This document shows positions 1-6,924 of a stretch of DNA of 20,312 nucleotides, in pieces; the first letter of the stretch is position 1; each line of letters starts with the position of its first letter. Source of the DNA: an uncultured Collinsella sp. (GTDB lineage: Bacteria > Actinomycetota > Coriobacteriia > Coriobacteriales > Coriobacteriaceae); assembly GCA_902490405.1 (NCBI GenBank), contig CABUDS010000034.1, positions 1 through 20,312 on the forward strand. Direction: 5' to 3'. Under the pieces are notes generated by a model. That model did not search any database. It was not told where the DNA came from and worked only from the letters and a program-made list of their open reading frames with translations. A program made the translations under genes and the position numbers.

Positions 1-950
1 CGCTCGTCACCAAACTCATGCACTGGAATGACTATCGCGAAACGTCGCCGTTTGCTTCCGAGCGCTTTCGTCGCAGCGCGCGCCAGGGCAGCTATGTCGT
101 GGTCGCCATTGCGGCGATCTTCTTTATCGACCGTTGCGTCATGTCGTTTATCGACCTGGTGCGGGTGAGCATTGTCTCGGACTCCAACCCCAGCGACTTT
201 TTGTCGAGTCTGGTCTACATGACCTACAAGAGCGGGGACTTCTTTATCCGCGGTATCGAGATCACCATCGCGCTTGCGACCTTCGGCACCGTCATCGCCT
301 TTTTCCTGGCGCTGCTCTTTGTGTTCCTGCGCATTCAGACCTTCGACCGTGTGGACAACGATCTCACGCGCTTCTTCAAGAGCATCGGCCGCGGCTTTGC
401 GACCATCTACTCCACCATCGTGCGCGGCACGCCCATGATGGTCCAGGGCCTGCTCATCTATTACGCGGGCTTCACCGTTCTGCGCAGCATGGGCTTCGAA
501 ACCGCCCAGGCCAACCAGATCTGGAGTACCTTCACCGCCGGCCTTGTCACCATCTCGCTCAACTCCACCGCCTACATGATGGAAGTTTTGCGTGGCGGCA
601 TCGAGTCCATCGACCCCGGTCAAGCCGAGGCGGCGCGCTCGCTGGGTCTGTCGCAGTGGCAGGCCATGCGCAAGGTCGTGTTCCCCCAGGGTATTAAAAA
701 CGCGATCCCCGCACTCACCAACGAGCTCATCATCAACATCAAGGACTCGTCGGTGCTCTCGGTCATTGGCGTGTTTGACCTCATGTACGCCACCACCACT
801 GTCGCCGGCGTGTACTACCGCCAGATGGAGGTCTACTGCGTGGCGCTCGTGGTTTACCTGATCCTGACGCTCGTGGCGAGCCGCCTGCTCGAGGCCTTTG
901 GCAAAAAGCTCGGCGCCGAGGCCCCGGCAACGCTGCCCAGCTCCAACTAG
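1..950 (+). CDS. Polar amino-acid ABC transporter permease (5' end outside window)
   Basis: Inner-membrane permease of a polar amino-acid ABC importer (HisM/GlnP type, BPD_transp_1 fold). The frame is open back to base 3 and the first ATG at 18 has no Shine-Dalgarno sequence, so the gene probably starts upstream and is partial here. Counting from that ATG (310 residues), hydrophobic segments lie near 25-45, 79-106, 140-158, 173-190 and 272-290. The motif RGTPMMVQ at 137-144 is typical of this family. The cytoplasmic EAA loop, which docks on the ATPase, is visible as GQAEAARSLG at 201-210. The N-terminal part (about 1-75) is longer than in minimal permeases and holds an extra helix. The ATPase gene follows after 22 bases, so the two are an operon. 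The amino-acid substrate cannot be read from the sequence, and the substrate-binding protein must lie upstream or be part of the missing 5' end. Confidence 0.9.
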   Translation, partial: LVTKLMHWNDYRETSPFASERFRRSARQGSYVVVAIAAIFFIDRCVMSFIDLVRVSIVSDSNPSDFLSSLVYMTYKSGDFFIRGIEITIALATFGTVIAFFLALLFVFLRIQTFDRVDNDLTRFFKSIGRGFATIYSTIVRGTPMMVQGLLIYYAGFTVLRSMGFETAQANQIWSTFTAGLVTISLNSTAYMMEVLRGGIESIDPGQAEAARSLGLSQWQAMRKVVFPQGIKNAIPALTNELIINIKDSSVLSVIGVFDLMYATTTVAGVYYRQMEVYCVALVVYLILTLVASRLLEAFGKKLGAEAPATLPSSN

Positions 951-972
951 GCGCAAGACGAGGAGAATCATC

Positions 973-1758
973 ATGGCAGATACCACTACCACCGGCGCTG
1001 TGGCCGCCGCACAAACTAAAGAGCCGCTCATCCGCGTCGAGGGCCTGCGCAAGAGCTTCGGTTCGCTCGAGGTGCTCAGGGGCATCGACCTCGCTGTCAA
1101 TCCCGGTGAGGTCGTTACCATCATCGGCGCCTCGGGCTCGGGCAAGTCGACCTTCCTGCGCTGCCTCAACCTGCTCGAGACCCCGGACGCGGGCCACATC
1201 TGGTTCCACGGCCAGGACCTTACGGCCGAGCGCTGCAATATCAATAAACTCCGTGAGGACATCGGCATGGTGTTCCAGGGCTTTAACCTGTTCAACAACA
1301 TGGATGTGCTCGACAACTGCACGCTCGCGCCCGTCACGCTCAAAAAGATGAGCAAGGCCGAGGCCGAGAAGGTCGCAATGGAGCATCTGACGAGCGTGGG
1401 GCTCGAAAAGTTCGCGCACGCCGCCGTGGGTCGCCTGTCCGGTGGCCAAAAGCAGCGCGTGGCCATCGCCCGCGCCCTGTGCATGAGTCCGCAGATCATG
1501 CTGTTCGACGAGCCGACTTCGGCACTCGACCCCGAGATCGTGGGCGAGGTGCTCGAGGTCATGCGCAAGCTCGCGGCCGACGGTATGACCATGGTTGTCG
1601 TCACGCACGAGATGGCCTTTGCCCGCACGGTGTCCGACCGCGTGGTCTTTATGGACAAGGGCGTGGTGCTCGAGGACGCCGCGCCGGCCGAGCTCTTCGG
1701 CAACCCCAAACACCAGCGCACTCGCGAGTTCCTCTCTCGCTATCTCGAAGACAAATAA
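973..1758 (+). CDS. Polar amino-acid ABC transporter ATP-binding protein
   Basis: ATPase that powers the importer encoded just upstream (GlnQ/HisP type, 261 residues, usual length about 240-260). All motifs are intact: Walker A GASGSGKST at 52-60, Q-loop glutamine at 102 in MVFQGFNLF, ABC signature LSGGQ at 155-159, Walker B IMLFDE at 175-180 with the D-loop SALD after it, and the H-loop histidine at 212. The start is the ATG at 973, preceded by GAGGAG seven bases upstream. An in-frame ATG at 898 would overlap the permease by 53 bases and add 25 residues unlike the family, so it is rejected. The first 18 residues are Thr/Ala-rich and precede the conserved fold. A terminator-like hairpin follows, so transcription of the transporter operon probably ends here. 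Confidence 0.94.
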   Translation: MADTTTTGAVAAAQTKEPLIRVEGLRKSFGSLEVLRGIDLAVNPGEVVTIIGASGSGKSTFLRCLNLLETPDAGHIWFHGQDLTAERCNINKLREDIGMVFQGFNLFNNMDVLDNCTLAPVTLKKMSKAEAEKVAMEHLTSVGLEKFAHAAVGRLSGGQKQRVAIARALCMSPQIMLFDEPTSALDPEIVGEVLEVMRKLAADGMTMVVVTHEMAFARTVSDRVVFMDKGVVLEDAAPAELFGNPKHQRTREFLSRYLEDK

Positions 1759-1780
1759 CCGGCGCAAACGCTTACGTTGC

Positions 1781-1808
1781 AGGGCCGCTCCCGTGGGGCG
1801 GCCTTTGT
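1781..1808 (+). terminator. Rho-independent terminator of the ABC transporter operon
   Basis: GGCCGC at 1783-1788 pairs with GCGGCC at 1798-1803. A-U and G-U pairs extend the base of the stem, and the loop contains further C/G runs. A short, imperfect T-rich tail (TTTGTCGT) follows. It sits 22 bases after the ATPase stop and 21 bases before the next start. The stem is strong but the T-tract is weak. Confidence 0.55.
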
Positions 1809-1829
1809 CGTCACAATCGAAAGGATGTC

Positions 1830-3245
1830 ATGGCCGAGGTTTGGCGCTTCTTTGCGCATGAGGACGATTTTGCCGATCTGGACGAGGCCAGCGCGTGCGA
1901 GCGCCTGGGCCGCGTGCTGTCGTTTCCGACCGTCTCGAGCATGGATGCCGAGGCGGTGGACTGGCAGCCCTTCGATGACCTGCGCGCCTATATGCAGCAG
2001 GCATGGCCGCGCGTGTTTGCGGCGGGCGAGGTCGAGCTTATCGATCATTCGCTGCTGGTGACGCTTGGCGGTTCCGACCCCGCCCTCAAACCCGTCATGC
2101 TCATGGGCCACATGGACGTGGTCCCCGTGGTGCCGGATACCGAGGCCGACTGGACACATGCCCCCTTTAGCGGGCACGTGGACGACACCTACATCTGGGG
2201 CCGCGGCGCGATCGACATGAAGGATCAGGTCGCAGGCATTCTCGAGGCTGTCGAGTATGCGCTGGCGCACGGTTGGCAGCACGAGCGCACGCTGCTCCTG
2301 GCCTTTGGCCAGGACGAGGAGACTACGCAGTACGGAGCAGGCGCCATCGGCCGTGCGCTCAAGGGGCGCGGCATTGAGCTTGAGTACCTGATCGACGAGG
2401 GCGACTACCGCATCGTTCCGGCTGCCGAGTACAGCGCGGGCGAGGGTTGGCTCATGCACGCCGACCTCGCGGAGAAGGGCTATGCCGACATTGTGCTCAA
2501 GACAAAGAGTGAGGGTGGACATTCTTCCAACCCCTACGGCGGCACGTCGCTCGAGGTGCTCAGTCGTGCCATTACCGCAATCTGCGATATCGAGTGGCCG
2601 ACGCGCGTGACCGATCTGCTTGCCGCCCAGCTTGTCAAGTTGGGGCTCTACACCGCCGATGAAATTGCCGCCAACGGGGATGCCATTGTCCGCGATTGCC
2701 TCGCCAGCAAAAAGCTCTATCCGCTGGTGACGACCACCTGCGCGCCCACGCAGATCGAGGGCGGCAGCACCGGCGCCAATGTAATGCCGCAGGATATGTG
2801 GGCCAACATTAACTTCCGCATGCTCGAGGGCATGAGCGTGGCCGACGTTGTGGCGCGCTGCCGTGAGGCGGTTGCCGGGGCGGACCTTGCCGGGCGTGTC
2901 GAAGTGGAGCTGGGCCCCGGCAGCTCCGAACCCTCTCCGTCCCCGCGCATCGGTGGTTCCGGCCTCGAGACGGTTCGCTCCATCGCCGCTCGCTATTTCC
3001 GTGATCCAGAGGGGACGGAGGAAAACGGATCATTCGAGCCAGTGGCAATTGTGCCCTCGACCGTGATCGGTGCGACCGACGCTGCCAACTACCAGCACAT
3101 TTGCCCTGAGTGCATTCGCTTCTCGGCCTTTGTGGTCGACGATGACGAGTGCGAGCGCGGTGTCCACGGTACCAACGAGCGCATCACCCGCCGAGCCTAC
3201 CTCCAGGGCATCCGTTTTCTCATCTCCCTGCTCCAAACGCTCTAG
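1830..3245 (+). CDS. M20 family zinc metallopeptidase (carboxypeptidase/dipeptidase-like)
   Basis: Predicted cytoplasmic di-zinc hydrolase of the M20 family (471 residues), probably cleaving peptides or N-acylated amino acids. The exact substrate is not readable. The family pattern is complete: metal ligands H94 (in MGHMDVVP), bridging D129 (in GRGAIDMKD), catalytic E163 and ligand E164 (in GQDEE), D189 (LIDEGD) and H423 (NYQHI). H231 in GGHSSNP marks the inserted dimerisation domain, about residues 220-345. The length and the spacing of motifs resemble the longer yeast carboxypeptidase S/PM20D1 branch more than PepV or ArgE. The start is ATG 1830, with AAAGGA nine bases upstream; the frame is open further upstream but there reads through the ATPase gene. 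Its place after an amino-acid importer, behind a terminator, suggests peptide or amino-acid catabolism, but this is inference. Confidence 0.9.
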   Translation: MAEVWRFFAHEDDFADLDEASACERLGRVLSFPTVSSMDAEAVDWQPFDDLRAYMQQAWPRVFAAGEVELIDHSLLVTLGGSDPALKPVMLMGHMDVVPVVPDTEADWTHAPFSGHVDDTYIWGRGAIDMKDQVAGILEAVEYALAHGWQHERTLLLAFGQDEETTQYGAGAIGRALKGRGIELEYLIDEGDYRIVPAAEYSAGEGWLMHADLAEKGYADIVLKTKSEGGHSSNPYGGTSLEVLSRAITAICDIEWPTRVTDLLAAQLVKLGLYTADEIAANGDAIVRDCLASKKLYPLVTTTCAPTQIEGGSTGANVMPQDMWANINFRMLEGMSVADVVARCREAVAGADLAGRVEVELGPGSSEPSPSPRIGGSGLETVRSIAARYFRDPEGTEENGSFEPVAIVPSTVIGATDAANYQHICPECIRFSAFVVDDDECERGVHGTNERITRRAYLQGIRFLISLLQTL

Positions 3246-3274
3246 AATTCGACAAAGCGACAGTCCCTTTGTTG

Positions 3275-3326
3275 GCCGTTGGGAACGTTCTTAAACGACT
3301 AGCCGTTAAGGAACGTCCCCAACGGC
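3275..3326. repeat. Long imperfect inverted repeat after the M20 gene
   Basis: The arms 3275-3297 and 3303-3326 pair over about 22 bases: a nine-base match (GCCGTTGGG with CCCAACGGC), a mismatch, ACGTTC with GAACGT, then a shorter imperfect part with TTAA cores. The loop is about five bases. No T-tract follows on either strand, so a classic rho-independent terminator is not supported. It may still serve as a processing or 3'-end stabilising hairpin, or be a dispersed repeat. Confidence 0.5.
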
Positions 3327-3536
3327 TACGTCCGCTCATTCCGTGCGGGTTATATGCAGGTTTGCCTGCGCACGCTATCATGTATGGGTTAGACCGCAAC
3401 TATGTACCCCATACGCGAAGGGATGCGCATGTATCTGAAGATCGACATGTTCTAGCCGGGCTTACCCCCGCAGTGGCGCCGCGCGCCCCATCAACTCTGC
3501 CGATTTTCACCTTCACGCATATAAAGGAGTCCCGCC
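3327..3536 (+). promoter_or_regulatory. prfA leader region with small hairpins
   Basis: This stretch has no convincing gene. It holds two perfect small hairpins: GCAGG-TTTG-CCTGC at 3356-3369, and GTATGGG at 3382-3388 pairing with CCCATAC at 3408-3414. It also holds a candidate eight-codon ORF at 3429-3455 (see findings). The prfA ribosome binding site AAAGGAG is at 3523-3529. No clear sigma-70-type promoter with correct spacing could be picked out, though one should lie here if the upstream hairpin isolates prfA. Confidence 0.35.
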
Positions 3537-4604
3537 ATGCGCGACAAGCTCGAAAAGATTATCAAGGCCTACGAGGAACTCGAGAAGAAGCTCTCCGACC
3601 CGGCCGTCGCCTCCGATATTAAGGAGTTCACGCGTCTCAACAAGGAGTACGCGCACCAGTCTGACCTCATCGCCGCCTCGCGCGAGTACATCGGCGCGCT
3701 CGATGACATCGAGGCTGCCAAGGAAATGCTCCACGATACTACCGATGCCGATGAGAAGGAGATGCTCCAGATGGACATCTCCGAAAACGAGGCCAAGCTT
3801 CCCCAGCTCGAGGAAGACATTAAGTACATGCTCATCCCAAGCGACCCCAATGACGACAAGAACACCATCGTCGAGATTCGCTCCGCCGCCGGTGGCGACG
3901 AGGCGGCCATCTTTGCCGGTGATCTGTACAAGATGTACCAGCGCTTCTGCGAGTCGCGCGGCTGGAAGACCACCGTGCTCGACTCCAGCCCCAGCGAGGC
4001 CGGCGGCTTTAAGTCCATCGAGTTCAAGGTCGAGGGTGACCGCGTCTACTCCGTCATGAAGTACGAGTCCGGTGTGCATCGCGTCCAGCGCGTCCCCAAG
4101 ACCGAGTCCCAGGGTCGCATCCAGACCTCCACGGCAACCGTCGCCGTGCTTCCCGAGGCCGAGGAAATCGACGTCCAGATCAACCAGTCTGACCTGCGCA
4201 TCGACACCTACTGCGCCTCCGGCCCTGGCGGTCAGTGCGTTAACACCACCTACTCCGCCGTGCGCATCACCCACCTGCCCACCAACACCGTGGTGCAGTC
4301 GCAGGAGCAGCGTTCCCAGATCCAGAACCGCGAGGTCTGCATGCAGATGCTGCGTGCCCGTCTGTACGAGATGGAACTCGAGAAGCAGCAGGCCGAGCTC
4401 GGCGCCGAGCGCCAGAGCCAGATTGGCCACGGCAACCGTTCCGAGAAGATCCGTACGTACAACCAGCCCCAGGACCGCGTGACCGATCACCGTATCGGTT
4501 TCAACTCCACCTACAACGGCGTCCTTCTGGGCGACCAGCTCGGCACCGTCATCGAGGCACTTGCCGCCGCCGAGCGAGCCGAGAAGCTGGCACAGGCCGT
4601 GTAG
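3537..4604 (+). CDS. prfA: Peptide chain release factor 1
   Basis: Class I release factor that reads UAA and UAG in the ribosomal A site and triggers peptide release. The length of 355 residues is normal for RF1. The catalytic GGQ is at 231-233 (context SGPGGQCVNTT), and Q233 is the residue expected to be methylated by PrmC, whose gene lies 589 bases downstream. The codon-reading tripeptide is P187-K188-T189 (RVPKTESQG), which fits the PxT form of RF1 and excludes RF2, which has SPF. The N-terminal helical domain (about 1-100) is highly charged, as in the family. The start ATG 3537 has AAAGGAG seven bases upstream. No frameshift site is present, which also separates it from prfB. Transcription is expected to stop at the strong hairpin element beginning at the stop codon. 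Upstream rpmE, often linked to prfA in other bacteria, is absent here. Confidence 0.97.
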   Translation: MRDKLEKIIKAYEELEKKLSDPAVASDIKEFTRLNKEYAHQSDLIAASREYIGALDDIEAAKEMLHDTTDADEKEMLQMDISENEAKLPQLEEDIKYMLIPSDPNDDKNTIVEIRSAAGGDEAAIFAGDLYKMYQRFCESRGWKTTVLDSSPSEAGGFKSIEFKVEGDRVYSVMKYESGVHRVQRVPKTESQGRIQTSTATVAVLPEAEEIDVQINQSDLRIDTYCASGPGGQCVNTTYSAVRITHLPTNTVVQSQEQRSQIQNREVCMQMLRARLYEMELEKQQAELGAERQSQIGHGNRSEKIRTYNQPQDRVTDHRIGFNSTYNGVLLGDQLGTVIEALAAAERAEKLAQAV

Positions 4605-4752
4605 GTTACGCGGTTTTACAAACCGCGTAACGACTCGACGCTGCGCGCCGCCCAGAGCGACAATTTGTCATTCAAAAGGCAAGGCATGACCAGAAGGTCT
4701 ATGCCTTGCCTTTTTCATGCCAACTTGTTCGCTCTGGACGTCGCTCGCTGAC
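4604..4752. repeat. Compound hairpin repeat element, copy 1
   Basis: Begins at the prfA stop codon. Part 1 is a 12-bp stem, GTTACGCGGTTT (4605-4616) with AAACCGCGTAAC (4620-4631). Part 2 is a linker with CCAGAGCG at 4652-4659 and a small stem, GACAA with TTGTC (4659-4669). Part 3 is a large hairpin, AAAAGGCAAGGCAT (4674-4687) with ATGCCTTGCCTTTT (4701-4714), capped by GACC-AGAA-GGTC. After it the linker recurs in inverted orientation, with CGCTCTGG at 4730-4737, so 4636-4752 is one long imperfect palindrome. A second copy starts at 20213. Reported as a repeat because two homologous copies are in the window; its wider distribution is unknown. Confidence 0.75.
4674..4715 (+). terminator. prfA: Bidirectional rho-independent terminator after prfA
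   Basis: A 14-bp stem plus a 4-bp cap (GACC/GGTC with an AGAA loop, one bulged T at 4700) is followed by T residues through 4715. The opposite strand also ends in a T-run, so it could stop transcription from both directions. It is the central hairpin of the compound repeat element. Confidence 0.85.
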
Positions 4753-5193
4753 ATTGCCAAAACATCGGCGTTTCCTTGGTTGTCAAATGATTCGTAGGGA
4801 GTCATTGGTGACATTGCCTTGATATTTTATTCAGTCGGCTGTGATGTCATTTGAGCTGCTTACCTGCTTAAGGTAATTGACGGCATAAGTCCGCTATCGA
4901 AAATATTGCTCAAAATATCGTTCAAGAAATCGCGGGGCGATTTTTGATGGGTCGTGCGTCAAGCGATGTGGCAAGTTCTTGGTTAGATATTGGTCAGTTT
5001 TGGGGCAACCTTGCCAAAAGCTTGACGAATGCAAATCTAGACGTCGGCGAATGAACACTTTGAGCGAGCCCGGTGCAAAATTCTGGGCTGATTCTCGATA
5101 ATCGCCTTCAATCGTCCCTTGCCAAGCGCTGGCCTCGCTTACAATCTGCTCCGACATTCGCGCGCCGCCCGGCGCTTAAGAGGGGAGGGCCCC
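4753..5193. other. Intergenic spacer between the repeat element and prmC
   Basis: This 441-base stretch is visibly richer in A+T than the genes around it. No protein is recognised in it. It contains a hairpin TTACCT-GCTTA-AGGTAA near 4860-4876, two near-identical tandem 12-mers (AAAATATTGCTC and AAAATATCGTTC, near 4900-4923), and the hairpin AAATCGC-GGG-GCGATTT at 4927-4943 continuing into TT, which looks terminator-like. The last 75 bases hold a candidate prmC promoter and the prmC ribosome binding site. An open frame on the minus strand (5157 to 4894) has no ribosome binding site and is not called. Confidence 0.5.
5119..5145 (+). promoter_or_regulatory. prmC: Candidate prmC promoter
   Basis: TTGCCA at 5119-5124 and TACAAT at 5140-5145 resemble -35 and -10 boxes. 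The spacer of 15 bases is shorter than the preferred 16-18, so the call is weak. Position supports it: transcription would begin about 40 bases before the prmC start. Confidence 0.35.
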
Positions 5194-6453
5194 ATGGCAA
5201 ACGAGATCTGGACCATCAAGCGTTGTCTCGAGTGGACCAAGGAGTACCTGGCCGAGCGCGGTGAGGAGCATCCCCGTCTTTCTGCCGAGTGGTTGCTGTG
5301 CGCGGCCACGGGTTTGGCGCGTATCGACTTGTATATGCGCATGGACGAGACGCTTAGCGCGGCCCAGCTCGAGACCATGCACGCGGCCGTCGTTCGTCGC
5401 GCCAAAGGCGAGCCGCTACAGTACATCACCGGTAGCACGCAGTTTCGCATGATCGACGTCGCGTGCGCCCCCGGCGTGCTCATCCCGCGCCCCGAGACCG
5501 AGATGCTCGTCGAAGAAGTCCTGAACTATCTGGATACCGAGGTGCTGAGCCCCGAGGCCGCCGTCCGCCAGCGCATGGAGCTGCCCTGGAACGATGAAGT
5601 CGAGCAGGCCCGCAAAGCCGAGGCGGCGCTGGCCGACGAACGCGCGACCGCCGAGCGCCGTGCCGCCAACCTGACGGCCGCCGATGAGGCTGCGCTGGGT
5701 GGCGACGTGCTCGGCAGCCGTGCCTATGCCGAGGAGCTTGCCGATCGCGAGGCCGAGGAAGCCGCCGTGCAGGCGGCAGAAGCAGAGGCCATGGAAACCC
5801 CCGAGCCCGAGCTCGACGAATACGGCATCGCCATTGAGGGCAACGACCAACAGACGACTCCCGCGCAAGATGCCGCCGAGGCCAACGCATCTGCCCCAGC
5901 CGGGTCCCGCACTGCCCGCGTTCTCGAGGTCGGCTGCGGCACGGGCTGCATCTCGCTCTCCCTTGCCTGGGAGCGCCGCGGCCACGTTACCTGCACTGCT
6001 ACCGATATCGAGCCGCGCGCCATCGATCTGGCCACCAAAAACCGCGATGCGCTCGGCCTTGCGTCCGACGAGGTTGCCTTCAGCCTCACCAACCTGGTGA
6101 GCTCCATTCCCCACGACGAGTGGGGCACCTTCGACGTGCTCGTCTCCAACCCGCCTTACATCCCGACCGACGTTATGCGCTCGCTGCCGCACGAGGTCAA
6201 GGACTTCGAGCCCGACCTAGCGCTCGAGGGCGGCGTCGATGGCCTGGACATCTTCCGCCGCCTGCTCAATGCGGCACCCTATATGCTGCGTGCCGGCGGA
6301 CTCTTTGCCTGCGAGCTCTACGAGGGTGCCCTCGACGCCGCCGCCGAACTCTGCCGCCAGGCGGGCCTTTCGGATGTGCGCATCGTCCACGACCTCACCG
6401 ATCGCCCCCGCATCGTCCGAGCCATCGTCGCCGAGCCCAAACAGCGTATTTAA
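5194..6453 (+). CDS. prmC: Release factor glutamine N5-methyltransferase, with a long insertion
   Basis: S-adenosylmethionine-dependent enzyme that methylates the GGQ glutamine of RF1 and RF2. The substrate RF1 is encoded by the preceding gene. The N-terminal helical domain covers about 1-90 (KGEPLQYITG at 71-80 and IPRPETE at 97-103 are typical). The catalytic domain has motif I VLEVGCGTG at 243-251 and the substrate-binding NPPY at 319-322, both intact. Family members are usually about 280 residues; this one has 419. The excess is a single insertion at about 115-240, between the conserved ETEMLVEEVL helix and motif I. It is rich in Ala and Glu and low in hydrophobic residues, so probably coiled or disordered. 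The start is ATG 5194, with AGGGGAGGG just upstream. An in-frame TTG at 5119 is rejected: it overlaps the promoter candidate and adds residues foreign to the family. Confidence 0.93.
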   Translation: MANEIWTIKRCLEWTKEYLAERGEEHPRLSAEWLLCAATGLARIDLYMRMDETLSAAQLETMHAAVVRRAKGEPLQYITGSTQFRMIDVACAPGVLIPRPETEMLVEEVLNYLDTEVLSPEAAVRQRMELPWNDEVEQARKAEAALADERATAERRAANLTAADEAALGGDVLGSRAYAEELADREAEEAAVQAAEAEAMETPEPELDEYGIAIEGNDQQTTPAQDAAEANASAPAGSRTARVLEVGCGTGCISLSLAWERRGHVTCTATDIEPRAIDLATKNRDALGLASDEVAFSLTNLVSSIPHDEWGTFDVLVSNPPYIPTDVMRSLPHEVKDFEPDLALEGGVDGLDIFRRLLNAAPYMLRAGGLFACELYEGALDAAAELCRQAGLSDVRIVHDLTDRPRIVRAIVAEPKQRI

Positions 6454-6486
6454 GCTGAACAAATAGATATCTGCGCAAGTTTGTCC

Positions 6487-6519
6487 TTGCAATATACCGT
6501 AAAACTTCTACTATAGAAG
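6487..6519 (+). promoter_or_regulatory. Promoter and operator of the toxin-antitoxin operon
   Basis: TTGCAA at 6487-6492 and TACTAT at 6509-6514, 16 bases apart, form a good sigma-70-type promoter. A perfect 6-bp palindrome, CTTCTA (6505-6510) with TAGAAG (6514-6519), covers the -10 box. Such a site is where an antitoxin of the XRE type would bind to repress its own operon. The promoter is read from sequence; the operator role is inference. Confidence 0.6.
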
Positions 6520-6528
6520 GAGAAAGGT

Positions 6529-6924
6529 ATGTCAAATCAGCTGCATCGGTACCGTATCGTGCTTGATTACATTGAACCTTGGCTTGATGAGCAGGATGAA
6601 GCTACGCTGAAGCAGATTTATGCAGACCTTTTGGTGCTCGAGAAGGAAGGTCCCAGCCTTGGTCGTCCGCTGGTTGACCGCGTCAAGGGCTCGCAGCTTC
6701 ATCATTTAAAGGAGCTGAGAGTGACGTCGTGTAGTGGGCAGGTGATTCGCATCCTCTTCGCCTTTGACCCCAAGCGCCAGGCGGTATTGCTATTGGCTGG
6801 TGATAAGTCGCGAGCGGGATCGTCAAGGGCAAAATGGAACGGCTGGTATGCGATCAACATTCCAAGGGCCGAGCAAATATACCGTCGCCACGTAAGGAGG
6901 CTCGATCGAGATGGAACTGCATGA
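6529..6924 (+). CDS. HigB-type toxin (RelE/ParE superfamily, Gp49-like)
   Basis: Predicted mRNA interferase toxin of the Gp49/HigB family, 131 residues, slightly longer than the usual 95-120. Family signs are the central VKGSQLHHLKELR (about 53-65), the beta-strand VIRILFAFDP, the strand QAVLLLAGDKS, and the C-terminal helix with IPRAEQIYRRH. In this family Lys/Arg residues of these strands contact the mRNA on the ribosome. The antitoxin gene overlaps its 3' end by 14 bases, giving the toxin-first order typical of higBA rather than relBE. The start ATG 6529 follows AAGGAG with six bases spacing. Whether it still acts as a toxin cannot be told from sequence; no frame damage is seen. A named symbol is not given because subfamily assignment would need a search. 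Confidence 0.83.
   Translation: MSNQLHRYRIVLDYIEPWLDEQDEATLKQIYADLLVLEKEGPSLGRPLVDRVKGSQLHHLKELRVTSCSGQVIRILFAFDPKRQAVLLLAGDKSRAGSSRAKWNGWYAINIPRAEQIYRRHVRRLDRDGTA

Noticed and set aside
3513..4490. Long minus-strand open frame (325 codons) opposite prfA
   Set aside because: Opposite an unmistakable RF1 gene, with no domain and the same Leu/Gly/His-rich shadow composition.
3537..4604. RF2 (prfB) with programmed frameshift
   Set aside because: The recognition motif is PKT, not SPF, and the frame is continuous with no internal UGA.
4894..5157. Minus-strand 87-codon open frame in the prfA-prmC spacer
   Set aside because: No ribosome binding site before its ATG, no recognisable domain, it contains the hairpin at 4927-4943, and it runs against the direction of all genes. 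Chance or repeat-derived. Conservation with synonymous changes in relatives would reverse this.
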